Positions 15,482 to 24,116 of a stretch of 49,087 bases of DNA are shown here, one piece after another. The translations under genes and the position numbers were made by a program. Every line of letters begins with the position of its first letter. Within the stretch, counting starts at the first letter, position 1. The notes below the pieces were generated by a model, which was not told the origin of the DNA, searched no databases, and was given only the letters and a program-made list of their open reading frames with translations. This stretch comes from a virus, in IMG/VR virus record IMGVR_UViG_3300039149_000003, positions 1 through 49,087 of that record, one strand, 5' to 3'.

Positions 15482-16041
15482 CATTCCCCCTTCCTGGCCT
15501 TTAGAAACTTAGCCTTACCATTCCCGGAAAACGCTGTTGTGTACTCATCTGACTTAGCGAAGATGTCAGTATCGAGTTTCTCGCCAAGCTCAATTTGCTC
15601 TTTCATCGTAGCGGTAAGGGTCTGGTGATAGACAACCTCTTTGATAATATCACCGAGTCCGTGACCTCTCAACCAGAGGAACAGCATATCATCATCAACA
15701 CCGGCCGCCTTGAATATCCTCGTTTTAACTTTCGGTTTGATGAGAATGCCGTTATCGAATTTATGACCGTTGGCACAGTTATTGTTTATCAGTAAATGGT
15801 ACATCTGGGTTTTGCAATTGTTGAGTATCTCTTTGCGGGCCTTGAACTCCTTCTCAAGCTCTTTGATTGCGTCGTCCTCGATGGCAATTCTTTCTACCAG
15901 CTCCTCCATCTGGCCCATAACGTCGCCGGAGTTGGAGAAAAGAGCATCGATGTTCTCGTTGCCAACTTCCCGTAAGGTGTCTTGCGGAGTCGGTTCCGGA
16001 CTAAGACCGTTACTGTTAAAATGTTCATTAAAATCATTCAT
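15481..16041 (-). CDS. Gam/recombination-associated helical protein, 186 aa
   Basis: The start at ATG 16041 follows AAAGGGGAAACA. Helical N-terminal region (VMGQMEELVERIAIEDDAIK, then ELEKEFKARKEIL), a middle with CANGHKFDNGILIKPKVKTR and RIFKAAGVDDDMLFLWLRGHG, and a tail GKAKFLKARKGE. The pattern 'coiled coil, then a short beta domain ending near LK' resembles phage proteins that replace Gam near RecT/Erf genes. No strict motif proves it. Confidence 0.68.
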   Translation of the reverse strand: MNDFNEHFNSNGLSPEPTPQDTLREVGNENIDALFSNSGDVMGQMEELVERIAIEDDAIKELEKEFKARKEILNNCKTQMYHLLINNNCANGHKFDNGILIKPKVKTRIFKAAGVDDDMLFLWLRGHGLGDIIKEVVYHQTLTATMKEQIELGEKLDTDIFAKSDEYTTAFSGNGKAKFLKARKGE

Positions 16042-16064
16042 TGTTTCCCCTTTCGTATTTATAC

Positions 16065-16418
16065 TTAAAACCCAAATCTGTTTTTGAGACCTTTCAACGT
16101 GCCGCAAAATGTGCCTAACATAAATGCCGCATCTTCCAGCTGGACATCGGTTATCTTTTCAATCACAGCATTAATCTCCAACGTCAGCACATCATAATTC
16201 GATTTAATAACTATCAACTTATCAAAACAAGTATCACAAGTCCTGACACCATTGACCTCATGCTCGGTATAACAATTCGTGCAAACTTTTTTATCACAGA
16301 TGTGACAAAATTTGAAATTATCTTCTTCGCATTCCTCGCAAAAATGCTTATCACATGACGGGCACGTCACTTGCGTAGTGTCTTGTTCTTCGCAGTTGGG
16401 ACAGTTGTAAGCGTCCAT
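16065..16418 (-). CDS. Zinc-ribbon protein with its own start inside the fused ORF, 117 aa
   Basis: MDAYNCPNCEEQDTTQVTC starts at 16418 behind a strong site AGAAAGGAGAAACAA. It contains a RING/zinc-ribbon-like set of cysteines (CPSCDKHFCEECEEDNFKFC, HICDKKVCTNC, CDTCFDK) and a helical tail. There is no stop between the upstream endonuclease and this ORF, so it can be made both alone and as the C-terminal part of a 307-aa fusion. It was probably an independent gene next to which the endonuclease inserted. Confidence 0.82.
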   Translation of the reverse strand: MDAYNCPNCEEQDTTQVTCPSCDKHFCEECEEDNFKFCHICDKKVCTNCYTEHEVNGVRTCDTCFDKLIVIKSNYDVLTLEINAVIEKITDVQLEDAAFMLGTFCGTLKGLKNRFGF

Positions 16419-16988
16419 TTGTTTCTCCTTTCTAAAATTGGTACAAGCAAATTCCCCAAACAATTCTTTTGCTTTTTTATCATAGGCTTTGGCTGCTTCA
16501 ATCTCAGAATCAAACCGGCCAATAGCTATGCTTTTTTGTTCAAATTGAATTTTTGTTTTCCACTTCTTATCTTTTTTAATCCATGATACCCCTTTGTATT
16601 TCGAGATACCTCTGATTGAATGTTGGTTATGTTGATTTTGTGAGTGAGTACATAATCTTAAATTAAACCTTCTATTATCAAGGCCATTTCCATCTCGATG
16701 GTCTGCTTGTTTGCCATCGTTTAGCTTTAATCCAAGAACTTCTCTGTGCATACGAATCATAATTTGGTGTGGGTGCTTACCAATATTGCGAACAGCATAA
16801 AAATTATTTCCATTTTTAAGAGCGTACCATTTCCATTGATTAATTCGTTTATAATCTTCGGCATCGACAATGGCGTGCTTGCCTTGAGTTAAAGGAATAA
16901 ACCGACCTAAGGCGTGGGAACCTGACGAAAGGTGAGAACACGCCTCAGGCGGTCTTTGGCTTGGTTGAATTAATAAGGTAGTTTTCAT
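16065..16988 (-). CDS. AP2/HNH homing endonuclease, in-frame fusion to a zinc-ribbon protein (307 aa)
   Basis: Residues about 30-110 form the N-terminal part of a phage homing nuclease (GRFIPLTQGKHAIVDAEDYK, then WKWYALKNGNNFYAVR). The HNH core is QADHRDGNGLDNRRFNLRLC followed by THSQNQHN, and an AP2 DNA-binding domain follows (ISKYKGVSWIKKDKKWKTKI, then IGRFDSEIEAAKAYDKKA). The nuclease ends NFRKEKQ and reads without a stop into the zinc-ribbon protein. The ATG at 16988 lies 3' of AAGGA, part of which is in a 14-bp stem. It is the first gene after the early promoter. Mobile selfish gene by family; activity untested. Confidence 0.85.
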   Translation of the reverse strand: MKTTLLIQPSQRPPEACSHLSSGSHALGRFIPLTQGKHAIVDAEDYKRINQWKWYALKNGNNFYAVRNIGKHPHQIMIRMHREVLGLKLNDGKQADHRDGNGLDNRRFNLRLCTHSQNQHNQHSIRGISKYKGVSWIKKDKKWKTKIQFEQKSIAIGRFDSEIEAAKAYDKKAKELFGEFACTNFRKEKQMDAYNCPNCEEQDTTQVTCPSCDKHFCEECEEDNFKFCHICDKKVCTNCYTEHEVNGVRTCDTCFDKLIVIKSNYDVLTLEINAVIEKITDVQLEDAAFMLGTFCGTLKGLKNRFGF

Positions 16989-17002
16989 TTTCGTCAGGTT
17001 CC
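16910..17002 (-). promoter_or_regulatory. Two mutually exclusive hairpins around the endonuclease start
   Basis: Minus strand: GGAACCTGACGAAA (17002-16989) can pair with TTTCGTCAGGTTCC (16930-16917), a perfect 14-bp stem that includes part of the ribosome site and leaves the ATG (16988) at the start of its loop. Nested in it, AGGCGTG (16945-16939) can pair with CACGCCT (16916-16910). The two interleave, and with no spacer between the two 3' strands a full double helix of both is unlikely, so they should compete. This resembles a translational switch. Confidence 0.6.
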
Positions 17003-17032
17003 TTTATTAAATTATCAGTTATTACTATCGAA

Positions 17033-17076
17033 ATTGTACTAAACAGACTTTAGTAAATACAAGATATTTTTTAGTA
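17033..17076 (-). promoter_or_regulatory. Early promoter with dyad operator
   Basis: Minus strand -35 TTGTAT (17062-17057), 18-base spacer, -10 TACAAT (17038-17033). The spacer holds an inverted repeat TTTAGTA...TACTAAA (plus-strand 17037-17043 and 17049-17055), and a third half-site lies at 17070-17076, 21 bp from the middle one, two helical turns. The region lies between the last late gene and the endonuclease that heads the replication block. A repressor binding here would shut off early transcription. No repressor gene is identified in the window. Confidence 0.6.
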
Positions 17077-17136
17077 ACTATCTTGCTGTTTTACTTAAGT
17101 GTAGTGCGGGAAGTGATTTATGTCGCAATATTTTTC

Positions 17137-17415
17137 TTATCGAGTAGCAAGATAATAAGTGATTAGTGCCACAATTCCAAGTTTCAACACATCAACCGTG
17201 TTTTTTATAACAGTATCTTTCCACGTTTTAACGTTGTCTTTGTGCTCCTGAACATGCTCTTCGAAGAAGTGACAGGGCCTTGCAGGTAACTTAATCGGTT
17301 TAGGAATTGCCATTTCAATTTTAGTAACACTTATCCTGATTAAAGTAGTGACTTCTACTAAATCATCAATACGTTTATGGACCTGGTTGACATCTTCTTT
17401 GGTGACTTCGCTCAT
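17137..17415 (-). CDS. Small membrane-anchored protein with coiled coil, 92 aa
   Basis: MSEVTKEDVNQVHKRIDDLV starts an N-terminal helix, a Pro-rich middle (PKPIKLPARPCHFFEEHV) follows, and the C-terminus is one membrane segment (VLKLGIVALITYYLATR) at the very end. This tail-anchored layout is like XhlA-type or holin-accessory proteins, but the middle is atypical. It follows the 620-aa gene with a 4-base overlap and is the last gene of the late set. Role uncertain. Confidence 0.6.
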   Translation of the reverse strand: MSEVTKEDVNQVHKRIDDLVEVTTLIRISVTKIEMAIPKPIKLPARPCHFFEEHVQEHKDNVKTWKDTVIKNTVDVLKLGIVALITYYLATR

Positions 17416-19274
17416 TTGGATTTTTCCTTTAGCTGTTCTTTCATAGCATTAACAAGCTGCTTTTTACCTTTATGCGGACGGCCTTTAATAATCCCCTTAC
17501 TCCTGGGAAATTGAGTCTCTCTGTAAGTATTCGCTTTAATTCCGTTCAGAAGCTCTTTTCTCGTCCATGTATCCAGTGGCTTGCCATAAGTCTGAAGTCC
17601 AACGCCAAACATAACAAGTAGCGACATTGCCATTGCTGGGGCCACGTCCTGGTCAAGGAATGCTTCATAAATATCACGATATGCTAATGGTACGACTAAT
17701 CGAGGCCCGACATTTTTGAGATTAACTTCCTCACCAACTACATTCTCGCCTGCCAGAAAATCAACAACAGTACTGAGCATTGGTGAAAACTTAGTTCTCA
17801 GAAATCTGGCCCCAACATCAAAAGTGTCGCTACTACCAAAAGGAACGTCTTTACCTCGCAGCGGTTTAAGCTCGCCTTTGGAAGTCTTTGTTTTACCTAA
17901 TGCTATTCTGGATAAGACTACCGCCGTTTGAGATAGTCCGAATAATGGGTCAACTCTTGTCTTACCGAATCGTATTTTTCCGAAGTCAGCAGAACGCGGG
18001 TCCTCTTCGATATCGCCACCGACCATTTTGCCGAGAAGCATTACTGCGAAAATACCAACTAATGCTCTGGCATACTCACCGCCGATTATTTTCCGAGTGT
18101 TTTTTGTTCCCTGCCATAACGGTTGACCGAGTAAGAGTTGGAACCGGCTGACAACGTAACGAGGAGCGAAGAAAACAGTATTAAGGCCAACTGCCGCTCT
18201 CTCGAGCGCACCGAGATTGCCCCTGCCTGTATTGACATTGATATAATTACCTATAGCTTTGAGTTCATCTATATTAGCAATACCGTTCTTATCAACTGGC
18301 AAGGTTCGATTGAGAACATCAAAGGAGTTGGCCCTGAGAAGATTTAGAAACGTAATGCCCGCTCTCTGGAAATTCCTGATAATCGGAATATTCTCAATCC
18401 AATGTGACATATAAACTTCTTCGAGCTTTGTTAATTTTGCAGAGCCATCGACAGGGCTGATATGAATTCCTGCCTTAGCATACAAAGGAGCGTTCGGCCT
18501 GTTATTAAGGTCGGTATTAATTTTGTCGGCAGCCTGCTCGTTACCAAATGCCTTAAACATGCCTGGAATTGATTTGATAGCGACGCCCGGCCTTGATACC
18601 GCCGTCCATCCCCCTTGTCTGAGTACCAAACTAAATTCACCACCTGTCATTAAGGCTCGGAACATATTCCACGGCTCAGCTATTTTCTCCCAGATAGACT
18701 TCGGTTTCATCATCTGGATTTTGTTGCGGATTTGGTTCTGAAGCTTCTTCTTCTCAAAATCCAATCGTTCCAACTGTTTTGTCTCTGCCGGTTTAACTCT
18801 GGTCTTAGGTAGAATATCACCAGAGGCAATACGTTCTTCCAGAGTAGCAATACTTTTTTTAATACGTTCGGCCTGAGCGCCTTCAGAACGATTTAGCTGT
18901 TTCTTTAAGCCGTCTCGTATTTCTCTGAGATGCTCGATTGCGTCCGGAGCTTTTTTCTTTTTTCTGACTGATTTTGGGAATTCGCCGGTTTCAAGAAATT
19001 GCTCCAATTCAGATATTTTCTGCTTTAGCCCCTTTTCGGTTCGAGCTTCCTGGCGAATTGCCATGAGCTTCTTAGTAAGTTCGTCCGATTTAGCTGATTG
19101 GCCGGTAGTAGTCTCTACAATAGCATCAACCAAATCTTCCCGTTTTAATAATGGAAAATCTTTCTGAATACGAGAGAGAACATCGTCCAGGTTCTTAATA
19201 TTTGGATCGGACGAATGGATCATCGCCATTTCAGTTATGAGTTTCGATAATTCTGAGCAGTCAACCTTAGCCAT
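17412..19274 (-). CDS. Polyvalent-protein LPD38-like C-terminal unit, 620 aa
   Basis: The first 190 residues are helical coiled coil. The rest contains a block I recognise from the large polyvalent protein-associated domain 38: RALMTGGEFSLVLRQGGWTA, then GNYINVNTGRGNLGALERAA, FFAPRYVVSRFQLLLGQPLW, FGKIRFGKTRVDPLFGLSQT, and LSTVVDFLAGENVVGEEV. Two long hydrophobic helices (LVGIFAVMLLGKMVGG, AMAMSLLVMFGVGLQTYG) are part of it. Start at ATG 19274 overlaps the upstream 1285-aa stop (TAATG), suggesting one original protein split in two. Such proteins are thought to be cargo delivered with the DNA; not an obvious virion enzyme. Confidence 0.8.
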   Translation of the reverse strand: MAKVDCSELSKLITEMAMIHSSDPNIKNLDDVLSRIQKDFPLLKREDLVDAIVETTTGQSAKSDELTKKLMAIRQEARTEKGLKQKISELEQFLETGEFPKSVRKKKKAPDAIEHLREIRDGLKKQLNRSEGAQAERIKKSIATLEERIASGDILPKTRVKPAETKQLERLDFEKKKLQNQIRNKIQMMKPKSIWEKIAEPWNMFRALMTGGEFSLVLRQGGWTAVSRPGVAIKSIPGMFKAFGNEQAADKINTDLNNRPNAPLYAKAGIHISPVDGSAKLTKLEEVYMSHWIENIPIIRNFQRAGITFLNLLRANSFDVLNRTLPVDKNGIANIDELKAIGNYINVNTGRGNLGALERAAVGLNTVFFAPRYVVSRFQLLLGQPLWQGTKNTRKIIGGEYARALVGIFAVMLLGKMVGGDIEEDPRSADFGKIRFGKTRVDPLFGLSQTAVVLSRIALGKTKTSKGELKPLRGKDVPFGSSDTFDVGARFLRTKFSPMLSTVVDFLAGENVVGEEVNLKNVGPRLVVPLAYRDIYEAFLDQDVAPAMAMSLLVMFGVGLQTYGKPLDTWTRKELLNGIKANTYRETQFPRSKGIIKGRPHKGKKQLVNAMKEQLKEKSK

Positions 19275-22200
19275 TAGTAACATCCTTTTTCAAGTAAGGT
19301 GCTCATTCTGTTCTTTATCCCGTCAAGCCGAAGATTTTTCTGTTGTGCCGTCATTCTACCGAATTGCTTCAAGCCGCCTTTTCTAACAAATCGAGTTGCA
19401 TTAAGCTCATCTATTTCTCGCTGCATATCATCAATTTTCTCAGTAGCTTTGTCAAGTTTTTCAGTTAACTCCTTAAAATCAGCCGACTCTTTTGCCGACA
19501 ATTCCTTACCTTTAGCCGCTTTTGCTCTGGCCTTAACCGATATCAGGTCGAAGTTACGGTCGATAGTGAGCTTCTGAGATACCAACGCTCTGCCCTTCTC
19601 TGTACCGGATATATGCAATGCCCTTGTAATAGCGTTAAACTCCGACTCTATCCGGCCAATTTCAGCCGATTGTATCATAATATCAGCCTGGTCGGTTGTG
19701 TCCTTTATCTTCCGGATAGCTTTTCGATGCTCAACTTTTAGCTCAGTGGCCCTGATAACAAGGCCCGCCGTTTCTTCGTCATTCAAAGCTCTGGCCGATA
19801 CGTTTATCTCAGTAGCTAATCGCAAGGCTCTGTCCTGAATATTCTGGTCTTTGGCGTTCTGTAGTGACTTTTGCCATGACTTACGTTCTGTTGACGGCAT
19901 TGCCTCCAGGCCCAGAGCTTCTCTGTCATCAGCTAAGTCCGCTTGCCTGGCCGATGTTTCTTCCAGAAGCTCCTTTGTCGCGGTATCGACTTCCTTGGCA
20001 GTATTGGCTGTGGATATCGGCTGTGTTACTTTTTTCTCTTTAGTTACAGTTTGCTCAGCAACTTCTTTAGCCGTCTTACCTTGCTCAAACATACTTTGGA
20101 TAAGCGGCCACGCCGACTCTAAATGAGGCTCTACCCAATTACCCAAGCTCTCTACCATTTTCCTGGACCATGCCGCGAATGTCCGGATGCCGCTCTCGAA
20201 ATGATAAGCGCCTACAGTAAATAGGTCAGCCATGCCTTGCGGGTCCACGCCGATATTTAGCTTGTTGCGGTCGGTTAATCGTTTTTTAGCCTTTTCATAA
20301 GCATCTTTTGTGATTATCCTCTTTGTAGGCTTTGCTTTCTCCTTTGCTTTAGTCTCTACTGTAGGCTGAATATTTGCATATTTATATAAAAACTCTTTTT
20401 GCTCTGAATCAAGCCGGTTTTGTGATGCTTCAATTTGTGTTACAATATCTCGTTTGTTGCCACCCTTATCAATTAAGTCTAATGTGCGATTGAAAGCGTC
20501 CGTTCTTAGATTAAGAGGTATTTCCCCCTTCCCTTTCCCCCCTTCTTCTGTTATAGGTTTAGCAGATTCTTTGACAAGTGAATCGGGTTTAGCTTTTTCC
20601 CAAGCATCGCCTTGAATTAAACGTCTTAAAGTTGAACGAGAGAACCCTGCATAGTCAACACCTTCAGCATCAGTGAATTTTATGGAATTTTTTTCTATCG
20701 CCCTTATTGTTATAGGGTCGGCCATATTGGATTGGCCTTTTGTATTTATGACATCTCCGACCTTAAATTCTTCCTTTGCGGATATTCTTTTCTTTGCAGC
20801 TTTTTTGGAAACTTTAGAGGGTTTCAAGTCTGGATATTCTGCTAATACTTCGGGGGGGACGGGCTTGCCTTGCTCTAATGCTTTTCTTATATGTAATGAA
20901 TGGTTTTGTATCTGGTTTAAGTCTGGTGTAGGCGTAGTAAATTCTCGCCATATATCCATTTTCTTCACTTCTTCCCAAGCATCTTCCCTGTCCATACCCT
21001 GTTTTTCACGCTTTTTAACTTCTTTATTTACCTCTTTTTGTAAACGATTGCTTTCTTCTACGTCTCTATGAATTGCCCTATTTACATCCGACAACTTTAG
21101 CCCGCCTTTGTAGCCTATTTTGTCGGCTATTTCTCTTCTCGTCATTTCCCACGGCTGTTTCTCTGCGGCCTCTGGGGTGGGGGTGAGTTGCTGTGTCAAT
21201 TCTTTTAATTTCTTTTCTGAGTTTGCTATTGAACGCTCAACAGCCACCCGTTTATCTCCAGATATTTTGCCTTTTAATATTGTTTTTCCCTCATTTATTG
21301 AATCAATAAGGCGCATTTGTTCGGTAGTTAAATGTGGTTCTCTTGGAATAGGCTCTGTTGTTTCACTTGGGCCGAACCCTTCCGGTGTTACATCTTCAAT
21401 CGTAAAGCCTTTTTGTTTTTCAATGGCCTTTGCTCTATCGGCGATTATTTGTAGATGTGGAGGCAATTTCCCCTCTCCTGAGGCCTCTGGGGTAACTTCA
21501 TCGATAATCTGGTTTATCTTATCGACCTTTTGCTCATCGGTCATTTGCTTCCATTTGCTGTAACCAATGGCCTTTACGCGGTCGTAAATCTCCCCGCTAT
21601 TCTCGGAGGCCTTGACCCTGTTCTTGGCCTCTACAGCACCTTCGCCCCTAACAGACCTCAGAAAGCCGCTAACGTCCTGCTCGGTGGTCTCACTCCGTAC
21701 TGTTTCCTGTGCCGTCTGGCTCGCTGGCTGTGTTTCAGGGGCCTCCTGAGTCCTATCGGCCACAGGTTCCGGAGTTCGTGGCTCTGATGGCTTCTCAGGA
21801 GCTTTTTGCTCTTTTCCACCAGTTTCGGCTGGGCCAATTGTTCCAATAGCTACCTGCCCGGCCATAGGAGCGGCCAAAACAGTCAATTCAACGGCTATGT
21901 TCTTAGGTTTTAAGTCCTGTTTAACAGCAGCTTTGAGTCTATCAATTACATTCGCATCTTTGCCAGCTCCGAAGTCATCCACATCAGTCAATGCCCTGAG
22001 AAGGTTCCCCAGACGCTCCTCACCATACTCACCGATGATATTGGAGTAACCGCCAGCAGTTAGCATTTCTCTGGCAAAATCACCGGCTTTCCCGCCAGTG
22101 GCCGCCATCCAACCTTTTCGTAGGCTATCCACGAATTTCCGACCGAACTTTGTCTCATTCAGAACCTTTATTGGTATGCCGGTAAGGGCATCGCCAGCCG

Positions 22201-23131
22201 TCTCAGAAGCCGACTCAATCACGATATCACCCCACGCTTTAGCGAAAGATGTAGCCCAGCCTTCCTGGTCGGCGCCAAGGATCTGAGCCTGAACCTGCCT
22301 TTGTCCCGCTTTTTCAGCTATTCTGGGGGCTAATCCCAGAGTAGCCCTTGTTATGGCGCCACCGGTCCATCCCGCGGCTTTCAATGCTGTTTTGCCTGCC
22401 GAAGTTTTAGCCCAACTCTTGAGCAGCTTCTCACCGGCGTTCTTCGCAGCAGCGCTACCCAGATTGGCAAAGCCGCCAGTCATAGCGAATTCAGCCATCC
22501 AGGTCGGTAGGTTTAAGAGGCCCTTAGCTACTTGACCACCGAAAGTATGCCCTCGCTCCTGTTGTTCCTGTGTACGAACAAGTAAATCCTCAATAAGTCC
22601 AACATCAGCCTCTTTTGTAGTGAACCTTGCTGGCACAGAACCAATCGCTCCAGCTCTTATTTCTTCCGGACGAATTGGTTTTGTGTAATCATAGTCACTT
22701 CTGAGCCTGTTAGCAGCGTCAAGATACAATAATTGTTCAGCAGCTCCGACAACACCACCAACGCCAGGGACAAACTGAGCACCTTTAGCCGGTGTAGTGA
22801 CTTCCTCTTTTAATGATTCTTTGAAACCAATACCGGGCTTACCTGGTACTTTGGGAGTAGGTAAGCCTTGCGGGTCAGCTATCTCCGGTATGCCAACTCC
22901 AGGCGGCTCAGCTACAAACGGCGGGGGTAACGCGGCTACCTTGGTCTGTTTAACCGCATCCGTATCACCGGCCAGCTCAGCATCGATAAGTGTTCCGAGC
23001 TTTTTCGGGACTGGAGGCCCTACGAAATCACTCTGGGATGAAGCCAACTCCCTATCGACCAAACTGCCAAGAGATGAAGCCTGTTTCTTCTGACCGAGTT
23101 CCTCGTCTAACAAGTCACCTAATACGCCCAT
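19274..23131 (-). CDS. Large polyvalent/internal virion protein, 1285 aa
   Basis: The N-terminus has three similar units (LGDLLDEELG, LGSLVDRELA, LGTLIDAELA). A hydrophobic amphipathic region follows (FVPGVGGVVGAAEQLLYLDA, then GGQVAKGLLNLPTWMAEFAM). A long low-complexity linker (PEKPSEPRTPEPVADRTQEA) and charged helical segments fill the middle, with a helical C-terminus. No catalytic motif is seen. Together with the downstream 620-aa LPD38 unit it forms a split polyvalent protein of about 1900 aa. In podoviruses, very large proteins at this position are ejected into the host with the genome; that is the likely role. Confidence 0.75.
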   Translation of the reverse strand: MGVLGDLLDEELGQKKQASSLGSLVDRELASSQSDFVGPPVPKKLGTLIDAELAGDTDAVKQTKVAALPPPFVAEPPGVGIPEIADPQGLPTPKVPGKPGIGFKESLKEEVTTPAKGAQFVPGVGGVVGAAEQLLYLDAANRLRSDYDYTKPIRPEEIRAGAIGSVPARFTTKEADVGLIEDLLVRTQEQQERGHTFGGQVAKGLLNLPTWMAEFAMTGGFANLGSAAAKNAGEKLLKSWAKTSAGKTALKAAGWTGGAITRATLGLAPRIAEKAGQRQVQAQILGADQEGWATSFAKAWGDIVIESASETAGDALTGIPIKVLNETKFGRKFVDSLRKGWMAATGGKAGDFAREMLTAGGYSNIIGEYGEERLGNLLRALTDVDDFGAGKDANVIDRLKAAVKQDLKPKNIAVELTVLAAPMAGQVAIGTIGPAETGGKEQKAPEKPSEPRTPEPVADRTQEAPETQPASQTAQETVRSETTEQDVSGFLRSVRGEGAVEAKNRVKASENSGEIYDRVKAIGYSKWKQMTDEQKVDKINQIIDEVTPEASGEGKLPPHLQIIADRAKAIEKQKGFTIEDVTPEGFGPSETTEPIPREPHLTTEQMRLIDSINEGKTILKGKISGDKRVAVERSIANSEKKLKELTQQLTPTPEAAEKQPWEMTRREIADKIGYKGGLKLSDVNRAIHRDVEESNRLQKEVNKEVKKREKQGMDREDAWEEVKKMDIWREFTTPTPDLNQIQNHSLHIRKALEQGKPVPPEVLAEYPDLKPSKVSKKAAKKRISAKEEFKVGDVINTKGQSNMADPITIRAIEKNSIKFTDAEGVDYAGFSRSTLRRLIQGDAWEKAKPDSLVKESAKPITEEGGKGKGEIPLNLRTDAFNRTLDLIDKGGNKRDIVTQIEASQNRLDSEQKEFLYKYANIQPTVETKAKEKAKPTKRIITKDAYEKAKKRLTDRNKLNIGVDPQGMADLFTVGAYHFESGIRTFAAWSRKMVESLGNWVEPHLESAWPLIQSMFEQGKTAKEVAEQTVTKEKKVTQPISTANTAKEVDTATKELLEETSARQADLADDREALGLEAMPSTERKSWQKSLQNAKDQNIQDRALRLATEINVSARALNDEETAGLVIRATELKVEHRKAIRKIKDTTDQADIMIQSAEIGRIESEFNAITRALHISGTEKGRALVSQKLTIDRNFDLISVKARAKAAKGKELSAKESADFKELTEKLDKATEKIDDMQREIDELNATRFVRKGGLKQFGRMTAQQKNLRLDGIKNRMSTLLEKGCY

Positions 23132-24102
23132 TATTGCCCCAGACTTTCCTTAATGAGCTCAACCGCTCGCTTATTGGTTATCCTACCCTTACGAATAGCG
23201 TCAAAGAGCTTTTTGTATTCTGCCGGGCTCTTATTAACCTCTTGTCGAAGGTCCATGTCCGGTAGTGCCTTCTGGAGCTGGGTAAATTCCTCCTGGTCGG
23301 CTGCCGAGGTCATGCCGAGGTCACTAAATGATTTTGGAGTTGTACTTTCCAAATTGACTTCGAACGGGTTGGTACCGCCAGAAAAGAAATCGGCGAACCG
23401 TGGGTCCTGTTGGACTTGTTCCTGAAATTGACGAGAAACTTCCGGAGGCTGGAAATTGCCTTCCTGATCTGCACGATTACCGGGCCCGCGAAATGGAGCT
23501 GGTCCGGGTCCAGGAGCCGGTGGTCCAACAAAAGCGGCTGCTCGGTCTCTCTCTGCCGCCCTTTTACCAATGTTAGTTGTCGGCTTCTGATTTACAGGCG
23601 TTTCTTCTGGGTCCAGCTCCGTAATGGCCTTGTTATAACGTTCCTCGTCTTTGGGATTGAGAAAGTTCCCTTCCTCGTCTGTAGCGGCGTCAAAGAAAGC
23701 CTGTGCCGACTTCCTGTTCTTCGTCCGGGCATCCAGCTTATCGAAAGTAGTACCCTGTTTTTGGCTCGCCGCCCTCGATTTTGCCCTAACTACAGTATCG
23801 GCACTTGGCTTAATGCCGCTCTTTATCTTAGCGGCCTTTTTCTGCTGTTTGGGACTGAGTACATCTCCATCGGATGGACGAAAGGCGTTCTGATCGGCGG
23901 CTTTGAGTTTGTCATACACCGCAGGATTTACCGTCTGGAGTATCTTCTGGGCAGCGGCCTCTTTAGCCTCCCGTGAAAAATCGCCCTTCATAATAGCAAA
24001 GCTCTCAGCAAGTTGGGTTTGTCGGCCTGGACCGAATGTGAAATCAGCTACACCTTTTGCGGCGTTACCAACTCCCTGAAAAATATTTTCTAAAACAGCC
24101 AT
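23131..24102 (-). CDS. Putative internal virion protein, 323 aa
   Basis: Opens MAVLENIFQGVGNAAKGVAD, a hydrophobic-glycine start often seen in ejected virion proteins. The middle is rich in Lys/Ala/Asp; a Pro-rich linker (GPPAPGPGPAPFRGPG) precedes a C-terminal helical domain (SDLGMTSAADQEEFTQLQKA, then KRAVELIKESLGQ). Sits between the 1285-aa gene (stop overlaps its start) and the 296-aa gene. Function inferred from location only. Confidence 0.72.
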   Translation of the reverse strand: MAVLENIFQGVGNAAKGVADFTFGPGRQTQLAESFAIMKGDFSREAKEAAAQKILQTVNPAVYDKLKAADQNAFRPSDGDVLSPKQQKKAAKIKSGIKPSADTVVRAKSRAASQKQGTTFDKLDARTKNRKSAQAFFDAATDEEGNFLNPKDEERYNKAITELDPEETPVNQKPTTNIGKRAAERDRAAAFVGPPAPGPGPAPFRGPGNRADQEGNFQPPEVSRQFQEQVQQDPRFADFFSGGTNPFEVNLESTTPKSFSDLGMTSAADQEEFTQLQKALPDMDLRQEVNKSPAEYKKLFDAIRKGRITNKRAVELIKESLGQ

Positions 24103-24116
24103 GTGTATTACTCCTT

